Shown piece by piece: positions 9,552 to 17,568 of a DNA stretch of 64,000 bases. The position numbers and the translations under genes were made by a program. The stretch comes from Labrenzia sp. PHM005 (lineage in GTDB: Bacteria > Pseudomonadota > Alphaproteobacteria > Rhizobiales > Stappiaceae), in assembly GCF_006517275.1 (NCBI RefSeq), contig NZ_CP041191.1, positions 5,637,001-5,701,000 of the forward strand. Reading direction: 5' to 3'. The notes beneath the pieces were generated by a model. The model saw nothing but the letters and a program-made list of their open reading frames with translations, was not told the origin of the DNA and did no database searches. Within the stretch, counting starts at the first letter, position 1. Each line of letters begins with the position of its first letter.

Positions 9552-9577
9552 CTGCTTCCCCGAGATGTTTAACAGTC

Positions 9578-9638
9578 ACAAAATAAAACGAGGGGCGGCG
9601 GTGCAGCCGCCCCTCTTAATTCGGCAAATGCCGAATTA
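9578..9638 (-). terminator. tandem hairpins between pstS and pstC
   Basis: Read on the minus strand, a 10-bp perfect hairpin TAATTCGGCA/TGCCGAATTA (9629-9638 with 9617-9626) includes the pstS stop codon. A second 10-bp GC-rich hairpin GAGGGGCGGC/GCCGCCCCTC (9606-9615 with 9590-9599) follows and leads into GTTTTATTTTG. This looks like a leaky terminator or 3'-end stabiliser that would give more pstS than pstCAB message. Confidence 0.75.
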
Positions 9639-10691
9639 CTTCATTGTTTCTTCAGCAGCAATAGATGCCTGAGTGGCAGCCAGCTCCGGATCGGCAACCA
9701 GGCCGTACTGGGCCAGAGGGCCGTCGCCGCCTGCGATTTCGTCAGCGATGAAGAACTGAGCGTATTCTTTCAGGCCCGGGATCACGCCGATGTGTGCCTT
9801 CTTGACGTAGAAGTACAGCGGACGGGAAACCGGGTAGGTGCCGGAAGCAATGGTTTCAGTGGACGGAGCCACATCACCCATGGTCGCAACTTTCAGCTTG
9901 TCGGTGTTGTTTTCATAAAAGGCAAGACCGAAGATGCCGATGCCGTTTGCATTGGAGTCGATGCGGGCAAGTGTCTCGGTGTAGTCACCGTCGATGTCGA
10001 CAGACTTGCCGTCGGCGCGAACATCGATACACGCTTTTTCAGCAGCTTTTTTCTTCGCTTTGTCGCTGTCACCTTCAGCGGCTTCGAGGAACTTTTCGAA
10101 AGCGCCGGTTGCTTCACACCCAGCCAGAAGAACCTTGTCTTCGAACACTTCACGGGTGCCGTGCTTGGTGCCCGGGATGAAAGCAGCGATTTCAACGTTC
10201 GGCAGGTCAGCGTTGAAGTCAGACCAGTTGTTGTACGGGTTGGCGACCAGTTCGCCGTCCTTCAGGACTTTGGAGCCCAGAGCGTTGAAGATGTCAGCCG
10301 GCTGGAACGCGGTGAAAGCAGGACCAGACTTTTGGGAAGCGAATACGATTCCGTCGTAACCGATGCGGACTTCGATGATGTCTTTGACACCAGCTTCGGC
10401 ACAGGCCTTGATTTCTTTCGCGCGGATTTTGCGGGAAGCGTTGGCAACGTCGATGGTGTTTTCGCCAACACCTTCACAGAAACGCTTCAGGCCAGCAGAA
10501 GATCCGCCGGACTCAACAACCGGTGTCGGAAAGTCGGTGTTTTCGCCAAAAGCTTCAGCGACGATGGAAGCGTAAGGCAGAACGGTGGAAGAACCAGCGA
10601 TCTGAACCTGGTCGCGAGCCTGAGCGGCGCCAACGAATGCGGTGGATGCAACTGCAACAGCTGTTGCGCTAACGAGGGTCGTAAATTTCAC
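9636..10691 (-). CDS. pstS: periplasmic phosphate-binding protein PstS
   Basis: A 351-residue exported protein. I chose the GTG start at 10691 (KFTTLVSATAVAVASTAF follows) because AAGGGAG lies just upstream and the signal peptide then has normal length, with cleavage at AQA-RDQ. The mature protein opens VQIAGSSTVLPYASIVAE, the phosphate-binding serine/threonine loop. ESGGSSAGLKRFCEG and GTKHGTREVFE supply further ligands. PstS captures phosphate in the periplasm for PstCAB. The gene is the first of the operon and follows a three-repeat Pho box. Confidence 0.94.
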   Translation of the reverse strand: MKFTTLVSATAVAVASTAFVGAAQARDQVQIAGSSTVLPYASIVAEAFGENTDFPTPVVESGGSSAGLKRFCEGVGENTIDVANASRKIRAKEIKACAEAGVKDIIEVRIGYDGIVFASQKSGPAFTAFQPADIFNALGSKVLKDGELVANPYNNWSDFNADLPNVEIAAFIPGTKHGTREVFEDKVLLAGCEATGAFEKFLEAAEGDSDKAKKKAAEKACIDVRADGKSVDIDGDYTETLARIDSNANGIGIFGLAFYENNTDKLKVATMGDVAPSTETIASGTYPVSRPLYFYVKKAHIGVIPGLKEYAQFFIADEIAGGDGPLAQYGLVADPELAATQASIAAEETMK

Positions 10692-11232
10692 TTGACCACT
10701 CCCTTTGAATGTCAAGGTTTGTCTATCCACGCCGGACGCGGTTTCGTCCAAGCGCTGCCGGGAAACTAGGCTCGATGGATGAGAGTTCTATGACAGTTTT
10801 TATTCAGTTTTATGACAGTATAAACTTTTGATTTTTATAGATATTTTCACATATCTTCATTTCATTGTGTCAAAATACGATATTCCATGACACAGATTCC
10901 CAAGCGTCTCGAACAGACAGGCTCCCCCGTGAACCAACATCAATATCTTTCAGGAACAGCTCCATCCTGACAAAAGGGCGCATCGTCCGTGCCGTAGGTG
11001 TTCAACCTTACGAGCCACACACCTAAATGGCTCCGCTGATGTTCTTGATTTGCAAGACACTACATCCAACCAACCGATAATCGAGCTTACACTTAGTAGC
11101 GCGATTAGATTGCAGTCCATCCACCTTCGCTTTATGCTCCTTGCCAAACAAATAGAGCAATTTAACACCGCTTGACGTAGCGCTACTCAAGCAATTGACA
11201 CGAGACGCTGCGTATCAAAGATTGGTATTGCT
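10692..11232. other. pstS / solute-binding protein divergent intergenic region
   Basis: 541 bases between the pstS and 11233 start codons. It contains the Pho box at 10790-10818 and a separate inverted repeat TGTGTCA/TGACACA (10866-10872 with 10888-10894). The remainder, 10900-11232, shows no convincing gene. Confidence 0.5.
10790..10818 (-). promoter_or_regulatory. Pho box upstream of pstS
   Basis: On the minus strand there are three 7-bp direct repeats, CTGTCAT, CTGAATA and CTGTCAT, starting at 10818, 10807 and 10796. They are exactly 11 bp apart with A-rich spacers. This matches the PhoB-binding box (CTGTCAT repeated every 11 bp). It lies about 99 bases before the pstS start. Confidence 0.9.
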
Positions 11233-12009
11233 GTGCAGAGCGACTCGAAAAAACGGGATACTTTTCATCTTCTTATCTTTTGCGCCACCATCTGCGCACT
11301 CGTTTTTATTGCATTTTTGACAATGACTTCTGTCGGCAAAGCGGAAGATCGGAAAAAGGTCTTGAGCGTGGCTCTGTTTGATGGCTGTCCTTTTATTTGC
11401 CTGGATGAAAGCGGACCGTTTGTCGACGGATTAAAAGCGGCATTTGCAGGGGCTGGATATGAACTGCAGTTTAAACAAATACCGTTCGCGCGGGCTGTCA
11501 AAGATCTTCAGACCGGACATCTCGACATATTGCCGGGCGTTTTGAAAGACGGGATAGACGGCGCCGTTTTTCCTAGTAGCTGGCTGTACTTCACCCGCAT
11601 GTGTTTTTTCTCAGACTCCGGTGACGCTTGGGAATGGCGCGGTGTGACATCGTTGAAAGAAAGATTGATCGCAATTGAAAAGGGCATCGTTCATACCCCG
11701 GAGTTCTTTAATTACGTGCAGAACAGGCAAAATGTTACGCATCTATCCGGCAACGATATTCTGTTTCGGCAACTACGCATGCTGAAGCTTGGCCGCATCC
11801 AATCCTTCACCGCAGAACAAACCGTTTTGGCGCACTATTTGGATCAGAAGGGCATTGCGGCCGACAGTGTCAAAAATGCAGGTTGTTTCGAGCCCGAGTT
11901 TGAATATGCCGCCATATCCGCAACCCACCCCGAAGCCGCAGATATTCAGAAGATTTTGACCGTGGGACTGGCTGACTACAATCGATCGATCGTACCAGGC
12001 CTATTCTGA
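11233..12009 (+). CDS. exported solute-binding protein, family 3-like, without permease genes
   Basis: A 258-residue protein with a hydrophobic N-terminal segment (about residues 11-31) as signal or anchor. The mature part resembles bacterial solute-binding family 3: VALFDGCPFICLDESGPFVDGL, then an IPFARAVKDLQTGHLDILPG block seen in stand-alone members of the family. The ligand is unknown. The start is GTG at 11233. An internal ATG before TSVGKAEDR would remove most of the signal. No ABC permease or ATPase lies nearby. The gene and the next one sit on the opposite strand between pstS and phoR. A sensor or scavenging role is possible. Confidence 0.75.
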   Translation: MQSDSKKRDTFHLLIFCATICALVFIAFLTMTSVGKAEDRKKVLSVALFDGCPFICLDESGPFVDGLKAAFAGAGYELQFKQIPFARAVKDLQTGHLDILPGVLKDGIDGAVFPSSWLYFTRMCFFSDSGDAWEWRGVTSLKERLIAIEKGIVHTPEFFNYVQNRQNVTHLSGNDILFRQLRMLKLGRIQSFTAEQTVLAHYLDQKGIAADSVKNAGCFEPEFEYAAISATHPEAADIQKILTVGLADYNRSIVPGLF

Positions 12010-12051
12010 ACGTCTCATAAATACAGTCAAAGAATGAGAGAACTAAATTCC

Positions 12052-12690
12052 ATGAAAAAATTGCTTTTGGCTCTTCTCATTATTGCATCACCCCAAACGG
12101 CTTCTGCTGAAATCTGCCATGAGACAATCGCCGGAATGTTCGAGGGCGGTCCATTGGATCCGTTTGTCCGCCCGCCGCACCGGCTGACAAACACTGTGAG
12201 CGACGCAGAGGGCAATTTTGTCCGCAGATACTTGACCCGATGGCAAACGCCTTTCCACAGCGTCTCAGGTGTTGAGGGCGGTGGGCTGTTTACTCTTGTG
12301 ATCGATGCTGACAGTTGGACCGGACCTTCCCTGGATGGTCCTTGGTCCAAATCGCCGAACAGCCTGCCGGCAGACCACAACGACGTTCGAAAGGCGCAGC
12401 ATAACCAGGAAAAAGCGAACCTAACGGATGTAAAATGCCCGGGCACTGTGGACCTGGATGGTTCTGATTATGATGTGGTGTCTTATGTCACCAAAACGGA
12501 TCCGAACCCGAAAATGAACGATATGTGGTTCGGCGCACGCCACACGGTCTACATTGATCCTGAAACAGCCCGGGTCATGCGCTGGGAGTCCACGGATCTT
12601 GTCAGTTCCTTTGCGCCAAACATGTCAAAAGAGGTTCAAGTTCAGATCTTTGAATATGACCCGGACCTCGTGATTCCGCGTCCGGAATAG
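12052..12690 (+). CDS. secreted protein of unknown function
   Basis: A 212-residue protein with a clear signal peptide (MKKLLLALLIIASPQTASA, cleavage before EIC). I chose ATG 12052, six codons inside the longest frame, since it opens the signal peptide. The mature part has two cysteines, C22 in EICHETI and one in DVKCPGTVD, which could form a disulfide. It also has many Asp/Pro/Trp residues and a region MNDMWFGARHTVYIDPETAR that looks beta-sheeted. I do not recognise the family. It follows the solute-binding gene by 42 bases, so the two are probably co-transcribed. Confidence 0.7.
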   Translation: MKKLLLALLIIASPQTASAEICHETIAGMFEGGPLDPFVRPPHRLTNTVSDAEGNFVRRYLTRWQTPFHSVSGVEGGGLFTLVIDADSWTGPSLDGPWSKSPNSLPADHNDVRKAQHNQEKANLTDVKCPGTVDLDGSDYDVVSYVTKTDPNPKMNDMWFGARHTVYIDPETARVMRWESTDLVSSFAPNMSKEVQVQIFEYDPDLVIPRPE

Positions 12691-12694
12691 ACAA

Positions 12695-12716
12695 GCCCAA
12701 CATAAGATATTTGGGC
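12695..12716. terminator. weak hairpin between converging 12052 gene and phoR
   Basis: GCCCAA/TTGGGC (12695-12700 with 12711-12716) lies in the 36-base gap between convergent stops. There is no T tract, so this is only a possible shared terminator. Confidence 0.3.
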
Positions 12717-12726
12717 GTAGTCCAGT

Positions 12727-14043
12727 CTATTCGGAAATTGTCACTTTGAAAGTTGCGCCCTTGCCGGGCTCGCTGTCCACATCGAGACGGGCCCTGTGGC
12801 GCGTCAAAATGTGTTTGACGATGGCAAGCCCCAATCCGGTGCCTTTCATCGCCCGGCTCGAATCCACATCGACCCGATAAAACCGTTCCGTTAGCCGCGG
12901 CAAATGCTCTGGCGCAATTCCTTCGCCGTAGTCACGGACCGCCAATAGCCACTCCGCACCGTCCTCACAGGCTTCACCTGGTTTCAAAGTGACATCAACG
13001 ACTTTGCCTGTGCTGCCGTATTTGAGCGCGTTCTCGACAAGGTTCTCCGTCACTTGGATGAGCTCATCCCGTTCGCCTGCAATCATCACCGGTGTCTCCG
13101 GCAAATCTAGCCGGATTTCTACGTTCATGTCCTGGGCCAAGGGGCTTAGCGCATCATTGGTGTGCCGGACGATCTCGCAGAAGTCGACCATCGTTTGCGG
13201 CCGGACGTGCGCCCTTAACTCAATTCGTGACAAAGATAGGATATCGTCGATCAAACGGCGCATCCGGCTGGCTTGATCCAACATGATGGCCAAAAATCGG
13301 TCTCGTGCTTCAGCGTCATCGCGGGCCGGACCTTGCAGAGTTTCAACAAACCCCGTTAAGGAAGCAAGAGGCGTGCGCAATTCGTGGCTTGCATTGGCAA
13401 CAAAATCTGTCCGCATCCGCTCGAGGCGCCTGTTTTCCGTTAGATCCTGAACCACCACGAGCACAAAGTCTGGCAATTCCTGTGGCCGGGCCGTCTCTGC
13501 AGTGCCGGGCATATACATTGGTGCGATATGCGCTTCCAGCCAGGTTTCTGTCGGGACTTTTTCGATCCAACTGATCCGCTCAGCCTCCCCCGATGAGCAC
13601 ACCCGGTCAAAAGCTTCTAGGAGTGACGGCGCCCGCAGGGAAAATGACAACGGGTCACCTGGCTTCGCGCCGGGGTAGACCGTCATCGCCTCGGAATTGA
13701 CATAGCGGGTAATACCGCGGGCATCCGCAACAAAACAGGGCGACGGCAAGGCATCCACGGTTACCTTCATGCCTGTGCCTGGCCACATGCGCCGCATTTC
13801 CCGCTGCGCCTTGACCTTGACCCGACGGCTGGCGGCATTGCGTGGCACCATGATCGTGGCAATTATCATGGCGGCAAATCCGAGAAGCCCCACCCAAGGC
13901 GGTATTCCGTAAACCGTAATAAGCCCCAAGAGGACCACCCCGCCAGCCAAAAGCGTCCAGCGCGCATCCCTGAGCCGGCGCTTGGGAGTCTCAGTGCTTT
14001 GCAAATTTGCGCTTCCTTCGAAGGGGGGCTGGGACACGGTCAT
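12727..14043 (-). CDS. phoR: phosphate regulon sensor histidine kinase PhoR
   Basis: A 438-residue membrane kinase. Two hydrophobic segments near residues 30-46 and 50-66 anchor it, and a PAS domain spans about 92-200. The dimerisation/phosphoacceptor domain has H220 in FVANASHELRTPLASLTGF. The ATPase domain has the N box VTENLVENALKYG, G1 DYGEGI, the F box, and G2 GTGLGLAIVK. PhoR phosphorylates PhoB under phosphate limitation. It is assigned as PhoR rather than a generic kinase by this architecture and its position 2 kb upstream of pstS on the same strand. Confidence 0.88.
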   Translation of the reverse strand: MTVSQPPFEGSANLQSTETPKRRLRDARWTLLAGGVVLLGLITVYGIPPWVGLLGFAAMIIATIMVPRNAASRRVKVKAQREMRRMWPGTGMKVTVDALPSPCFVADARGITRYVNSEAMTVYPGAKPGDPLSFSLRAPSLLEAFDRVCSSGEAERISWIEKVPTETWLEAHIAPMYMPGTAETARPQELPDFVLVVVQDLTENRRLERMRTDFVANASHELRTPLASLTGFVETLQGPARDDAEARDRFLAIMLDQASRMRRLIDDILSLSRIELRAHVRPQTMVDFCEIVRHTNDALSPLAQDMNVEIRLDLPETPVMIAGERDELIQVTENLVENALKYGSTGKVVDVTLKPGEACEDGAEWLLAVRDYGEGIAPEHLPRLTERFYRVDVDSSRAMKGTGLGLAIVKHILTRHRARLDVDSEPGKGATFKVTISE

Positions 14044-14228
14044 ATTGCTTCTGGAGTTTGGACGGACAGGGGCAAAACAGCCGCTGAGTATTTCGACGCC
14101 TCACCTTACAAGCAGAAGTATGAAGACATGGACCTACAACAGCGGACACATCGCCTAGCATAGAATTCATGTCAGCAAAACGACAGCTGGTGGCGTTTCG
14201 AACCGTGCGACCAAAGGATACTCTGAAG

Positions 14229-14714
14229 CTAACGCATTGCTTTTGCAGCGTCAGACATATTCTTCAAAATACGTGGCCAGCCGTCCGGTTGCATCATTTC
14301 CCGCATATAATCACCGCCACTTTCCCCGTGGCGCAGAAACTTGCTGTGAACGACTTCCAGGCGCGTAACCTCGCCTGCCTCCCGGAAATTGATCATCACC
14401 CGGCTCGCCGCTGCAGGATCAGCAATCTGTTCACCCGCTTGCGACACCTGCCAGGCGATCCTGAGATAAAGCGGTTCCTCAATCGACAGGACCGTGCCCC
14501 ACACCTGTTGCTGGCCGTTGCCATCAAGCTGATAACAGGCACCACCGATAAATGGATCGATGCTGACGTCAAGGCGTTCACCGCGCGTCTTTTTAAACGG
14601 TGATGTCCACCAAAGTTCCGGATGATCAACAACCAGCTTAAACGCTTTTGGCCGCGGCAATGCGATCACGCTTTCAAACCGGCACTCATATTCAGTTGCG
14701 GTTTGTTCGGTCAT
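14229..14714 (-). CDS. SRPBCC (AHSA1-like) domain protein
   Basis: A 161-residue protein with the START/Bet v1-like pattern: a FESVIALPRPKAFKLVVDHPELWWTSPFK opening, a central sheet with YLRIAWQVSQ, and a C-terminal long helix DGWPRILKNMSDAAKAM. Family members bind small hydrophobic ligands, and the ligand here is unknown. It has its own promoter region, divergent from the metallo-hydrolase gene. It is unrelated in position to the second SRPBCC gene at 22.1 kb. Confidence 0.75.
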   Translation of the reverse strand: MTEQTATEYECRFESVIALPRPKAFKLVVDHPELWWTSPFKKTRGERLDVSIDPFIGGACYQLDGNGQQQVWGTVLSIEEPLYLRIAWQVSQAGEQIADPAAASRVMINFREAGEVTRLEVVHSKFLRHGESGGDYMREMMQPDGWPRILKNMSDAAKAMR

Positions 14715-14890
14715 TGCAACGTTGCTTTCGGTTTCCGGTTCATCTTGTTTGACAAGATCCCATGTTTTGGGCTCGATTGGCGAATTATTTGGCCGTTATC
14801 TGATTCAAACGTCAATCACATGACGCCTTGCACCAGGTGCTGGTGACACATAAATCGGATAGAGCTTTTGCCAGGATTGAACCGCATATC

Positions 14891-15793
14891 ATGAAACATG
14901 ACCGGACTTTTGATCCCCGCTATGGGGAACGCGTTGAAATTTTGCCTGGCCTTTGCCGTTTGACGGCAAACAACCCAGGCCCGTTCACATTTCACGGGAC
15001 CAACACTTATATCCTGGGCCAAAAGAACCTCGTGGTGGTCGACCCCGGACCGGCAGATCCCGCACATGTGGACACGATCCTCTCGGTCATTGAAGGCGCG
15101 CGCGTCGAAGCCATTTTGATCACACACACTCATGTGGATCATTCCCCCGCTGCCCGGCTTCTTCAGGAAAGGACAGGGGCTCCCATCATCGGTTGCGCAC
15201 CGCACCGTGCCGCCCGCGCTCTTATGGAAGGTGAAGTCAATCCACTGGATGCCAGCGGCGACAAAGACTATACGCCCGATCAAGAAACGGTAGACGGTGA
15301 AACGTTCGAAGTGGCTGGTATCACCTTTCATGCAATCGCAACGCCTGGTCACACGGCGAACCATCTGTGTTTTGCCCTGGAGGGGGAAGACATTTTGATC
15401 AGTGGCGACCATGTGATGGCTTGGTCAACGTCTATCGTCGCCGCACCCGACGGGTCGATGCGCGATTATATGGCGTCGATAGACAAAATGCTTGCCCGGT
15501 TCGAAACAACATACCTGCCAGGGCATGGCGGCATCGTTCGGGATGCACCGGCTTATGTAGAACAGCTGAAACAGCACCGGCTCAACCGGGAGCGTTCAAT
15601 CTTGAGCGAACTTGGAGACAAATCCCGCAGCATTCCAGAGATTGTCGCAAAACTCTACGCAGATGTGGACCCCAAGCTTCATGGCGCGGCCGGTCTCTCG
15701 GTTTTTGCCCATTTGGAGGACCTCACAGAGCGCGGCCGTACGGCAGCCGATCCCGGCTTGGCCCTTGATGCAAGTTTTCGGCTATTGGATTGA
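14891..15793 (+). CDS. metallo-beta-lactamase-fold hydrolase (LACTB2-like)
   Basis: A 300-residue MBL-fold protein. The metal-binding motif is H79-T-H81-V-D83-H84 (ITHTHVDHSPAA), with later ligands in ATPGHTANHLCF and ISGDHVMAWS. The C-terminal ~70 residues (LNRERSILSELGDKSRSIPEI...) form the winged-helix tail seen in LACTB2-type enzymes, some of which are ribonucleases. The substrate is not predictable. I chose ATG 14891 because the product then opens like its relatives (RVEILPGLCRLTANNPGPFTF). The ribosome site is weak, so the start could differ. It converges with the DUF1499 gene. Confidence 0.85.
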   Translation: MKHDRTFDPRYGERVEILPGLCRLTANNPGPFTFHGTNTYILGQKNLVVVDPGPADPAHVDTILSVIEGARVEAILITHTHVDHSPAARLLQERTGAPIIGCAPHRAARALMEGEVNPLDASGDKDYTPDQETVDGETFEVAGITFHAIATPGHTANHLCFALEGEDILISGDHVMAWSTSIVAAPDGSMRDYMASIDKMLARFETTYLPGHGGIVRDAPAYVEQLKQHRLNRERSILSELGDKSRSIPEIVAKLYADVDPKLHGAAGLSVFAHLEDLTERGRTAADPGLALDASFRLLD

Positions 15794-15803
15794 ATGACTG
15801 CTA

Positions 15804-16790
15804 TCAGCCTTCGAGGTCATCGAGCTCGAAGGCATCTGCAGACAGACCTTCTTCAGTTTCGAAGAACGGCTTGAAACCAGGAAGCGGCACTGTTTTCCGC
15901 TCCGGCTCATAGGTTTCCAGAGGAATTTCATCTTCCAAATCCGCTTCTTCGACCGCCAGACGCTCCAAATTGCCGTAAGTCTCAAGCAGAACCTTGTCGA
16001 CTTCAGATAACACGCTACGAATAACATCTGCATTGCTGGAAAGTTCCCGCAAAGGGGATTGTGAGCGGGCACGAACATCTAGAAGTGCTCCGACAGGGTC
16101 CGGCCGAACCCGCAATGCAACGTCGTGTTTCAAACCAAGTAATTGGGTGGTTTCTTCGGCCCACAAAGCCGTCGGCGCATCCAACAGATCCGGCGGAAGT
16201 TCATCAATTATCCGCCATCGCAGGGTTTCAACTGCCTTTTTTGAGGCCGCATGGAGTTCTCCCGGAGAGATCCGGTACCGCCGCGGAACGATATCCGGAT
16301 AAAGTCCAAACTGCATTTCCGCCAGGGACCTGGTTTGTTCGACCGGCATCTTGATCGACACCCATCCAGTTTCCTGAACAATAGCCATCGCCCAAACAAG
16401 GACTGCTTGCTCAGTTTTTGGAGCAAACTCAATTAAAAACGGAGGATCATCCGGATCTGTTGAAACATCTGTCAACTCCGGCTTTACAATCAACATCCCC
16501 AGAACGGCTACCGGTGCTGTAAGGGCCAGCAAACCCAGAAATCCTCCGAGAATAGAAGAGCCAATACCGCTTCCACCGAGGCTCCAAATTCGCAAAAAAG
16601 CTGTCAGAGCACAGATGATGGCCAGCAACGCAAGGACGGCCGCCGCCGCCAACGACAAAACGAAGATATCCGGCGTTACCAAGCCGAACCGCATGCCCAG
16701 GACTGTGATCAAGGCAAGCGCAAACGCGACCGCACCAAAGGACCGGCTTGCCGGTGCCGCTCTCGACTTGTGATCTGGATACCGCTTCAT
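15804..16790 (-). CDS. DUF1499 membrane protein
   Basis: A 328-residue protein with three predicted membrane segments near residues 17-36, 42-68 and 78-102. A soluble DUF1499 domain follows (PDIVPRRYRISPGELHAASKKA through ANADVIRSVLSEVD, about 160-290), then an acidic C-terminal tail of about 50 residues. The DUF1499 function is not established. The gene is single, and its stop lies 11 bases from the converging hydrolase stop. Confidence 0.8.
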   Translation of the reverse strand: MKRYPDHKSRAAPASRSFGAVAFALALITVLGMRFGLVTPDIFVLSLAAAAVLALLAIICALTAFLRIWSLGGSGIGSSILGGFLGLLALTAPVAVLGMLIVKPELTDVSTDPDDPPFLIEFAPKTEQAVLVWAMAIVQETGWVSIKMPVEQTRSLAEMQFGLYPDIVPRRYRISPGELHAASKKAVETLRWRIIDELPPDLLDAPTALWAEETTQLLGLKHDVALRVRPDPVGALLDVRARSQSPLRELSSNADVIRSVLSEVDKVLLETYGNLERLAVEEADLEDEIPLETYEPERKTVPLPGFKPFFETEEGLSADAFELDDLEG

Positions 16791-17186
16791 CTGACTTTAG
16801 AGTTTGATTTCCTCGCCTCCTGTCTAGCATCAGACTACGAGTCGGCATAGCGACATCAGCGGCTTTGCCACGGGCTTCTGGAAATCGGTGGACTTCATAA
16901 ATAGGCTGGCAGACTCTCAGAGACCCAAAAACGCGGCCTTCGTTAACAAAGCCTTACCGGGTTCGTTCACATTTGAGCTGAAACAGTAACAACTTGACAT
17001 TGTTTTTGAGTAGCCGAGCAGAAAACGCAGGGGCATTCTAGACTTATCTGAATAAAGAATGCCGGACGGACCTTATTTGCCACTCCAGCGCCTTATTTGG
17101 AGACCACATGAAGAGCGCGCGTTGAGAACTTGGAATATTAGGAACGCGCAAGACCTAGAAACAGTAAAACAAGACGGACCGGAAAA
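16791..17186. other. intergenic region with an inverted repeat
   Basis: 396 bases without a clear gene. GGCATTCT/AGAATGCC (17032-17039 with 17056-17063) could form a hairpin, or an operator for the small reading frame that follows. A TTGACA hexamer lies at 16994-16999. Nothing else stands out. Confidence 0.4.
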
Positions 17187-17330
17187 ATGTCTGAACAAAC
17201 TGCCCGCCCTGCACCTTCTGCACCGGCTGGAGCAAAACTTGAAAGTCTCTATAAGCCTGTTGGCATCGCTGCATTGAATGCAGCTGCATTGTGCTTGCGT
17301 CCGTTCGCAAAAAAGACAGCCGGAAAATAA
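17187..17330 (+). CDS. possible small protein, 47 residues
   Basis: ATG 17187 to TAA 17328-17330, reading MSEQTARPAPSAPAGAKLES then LYKPVGIAALNAAALCLRPF and a basic end AKKTAGK. The upstream GGACCGG is a moderate ribosome site. The composition (Ala-rich, amphipathic hydrophobic segment, Lys tail) looks like a real small protein rather than random sequence. I cannot name a family. An imperfect hairpin CAGCCGG/CTGGCTG overlaps the stop. It fills an otherwise empty region before corA. Confidence 0.45.
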   Translation: MSEQTARPAPSAPAGAKLESLYKPVGIAALNAAALCLRPFAKKTAGK

Positions 17331-17568
17331 TCTGGCTGGCTGTTGATCGGCCACACCCTTCTCAAGACATATTTCGACCCCGGTCGTCTAAGGTTTGCTG
17401 CTTAAACAGCTGCAGCATAGCTATGATAAAGCTCGCCCGAGTTTATTAGGGCGGCAGCTAAAGCTATGTGTTCGGCATATCTGTTAAAGCAGTTGCAAGA
17501 CCGTTTTGAATTTGGGCAAGCTGCCACCTGATGATTGCTTCTGCAATCCGAGGTTGGAGCCTGCCCAA

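Noticed and set aside
9792..10769. Open plus-strand frame of 325 codons opposite pstS
   Set aside because: It is antisense to a clear PstS, starts at no ribosome site and has no recognisable domain. High-GC codon bias in pstS keeps the opposite frame open.
10950..11168. Minus-strand frame of 72 codons in the pstS upstream region
   Set aside because: Cys/Ser/Arg-rich translation with no ribosome site. It looks like random reading of non-coding DNA.
16943..16957. TTAA-N7-TTAC, a possible CtrA site near 16.95 kb
   Set aside because: It has more mismatch to the consensus than the gcrA site, and no cell-cycle gene is beside it.
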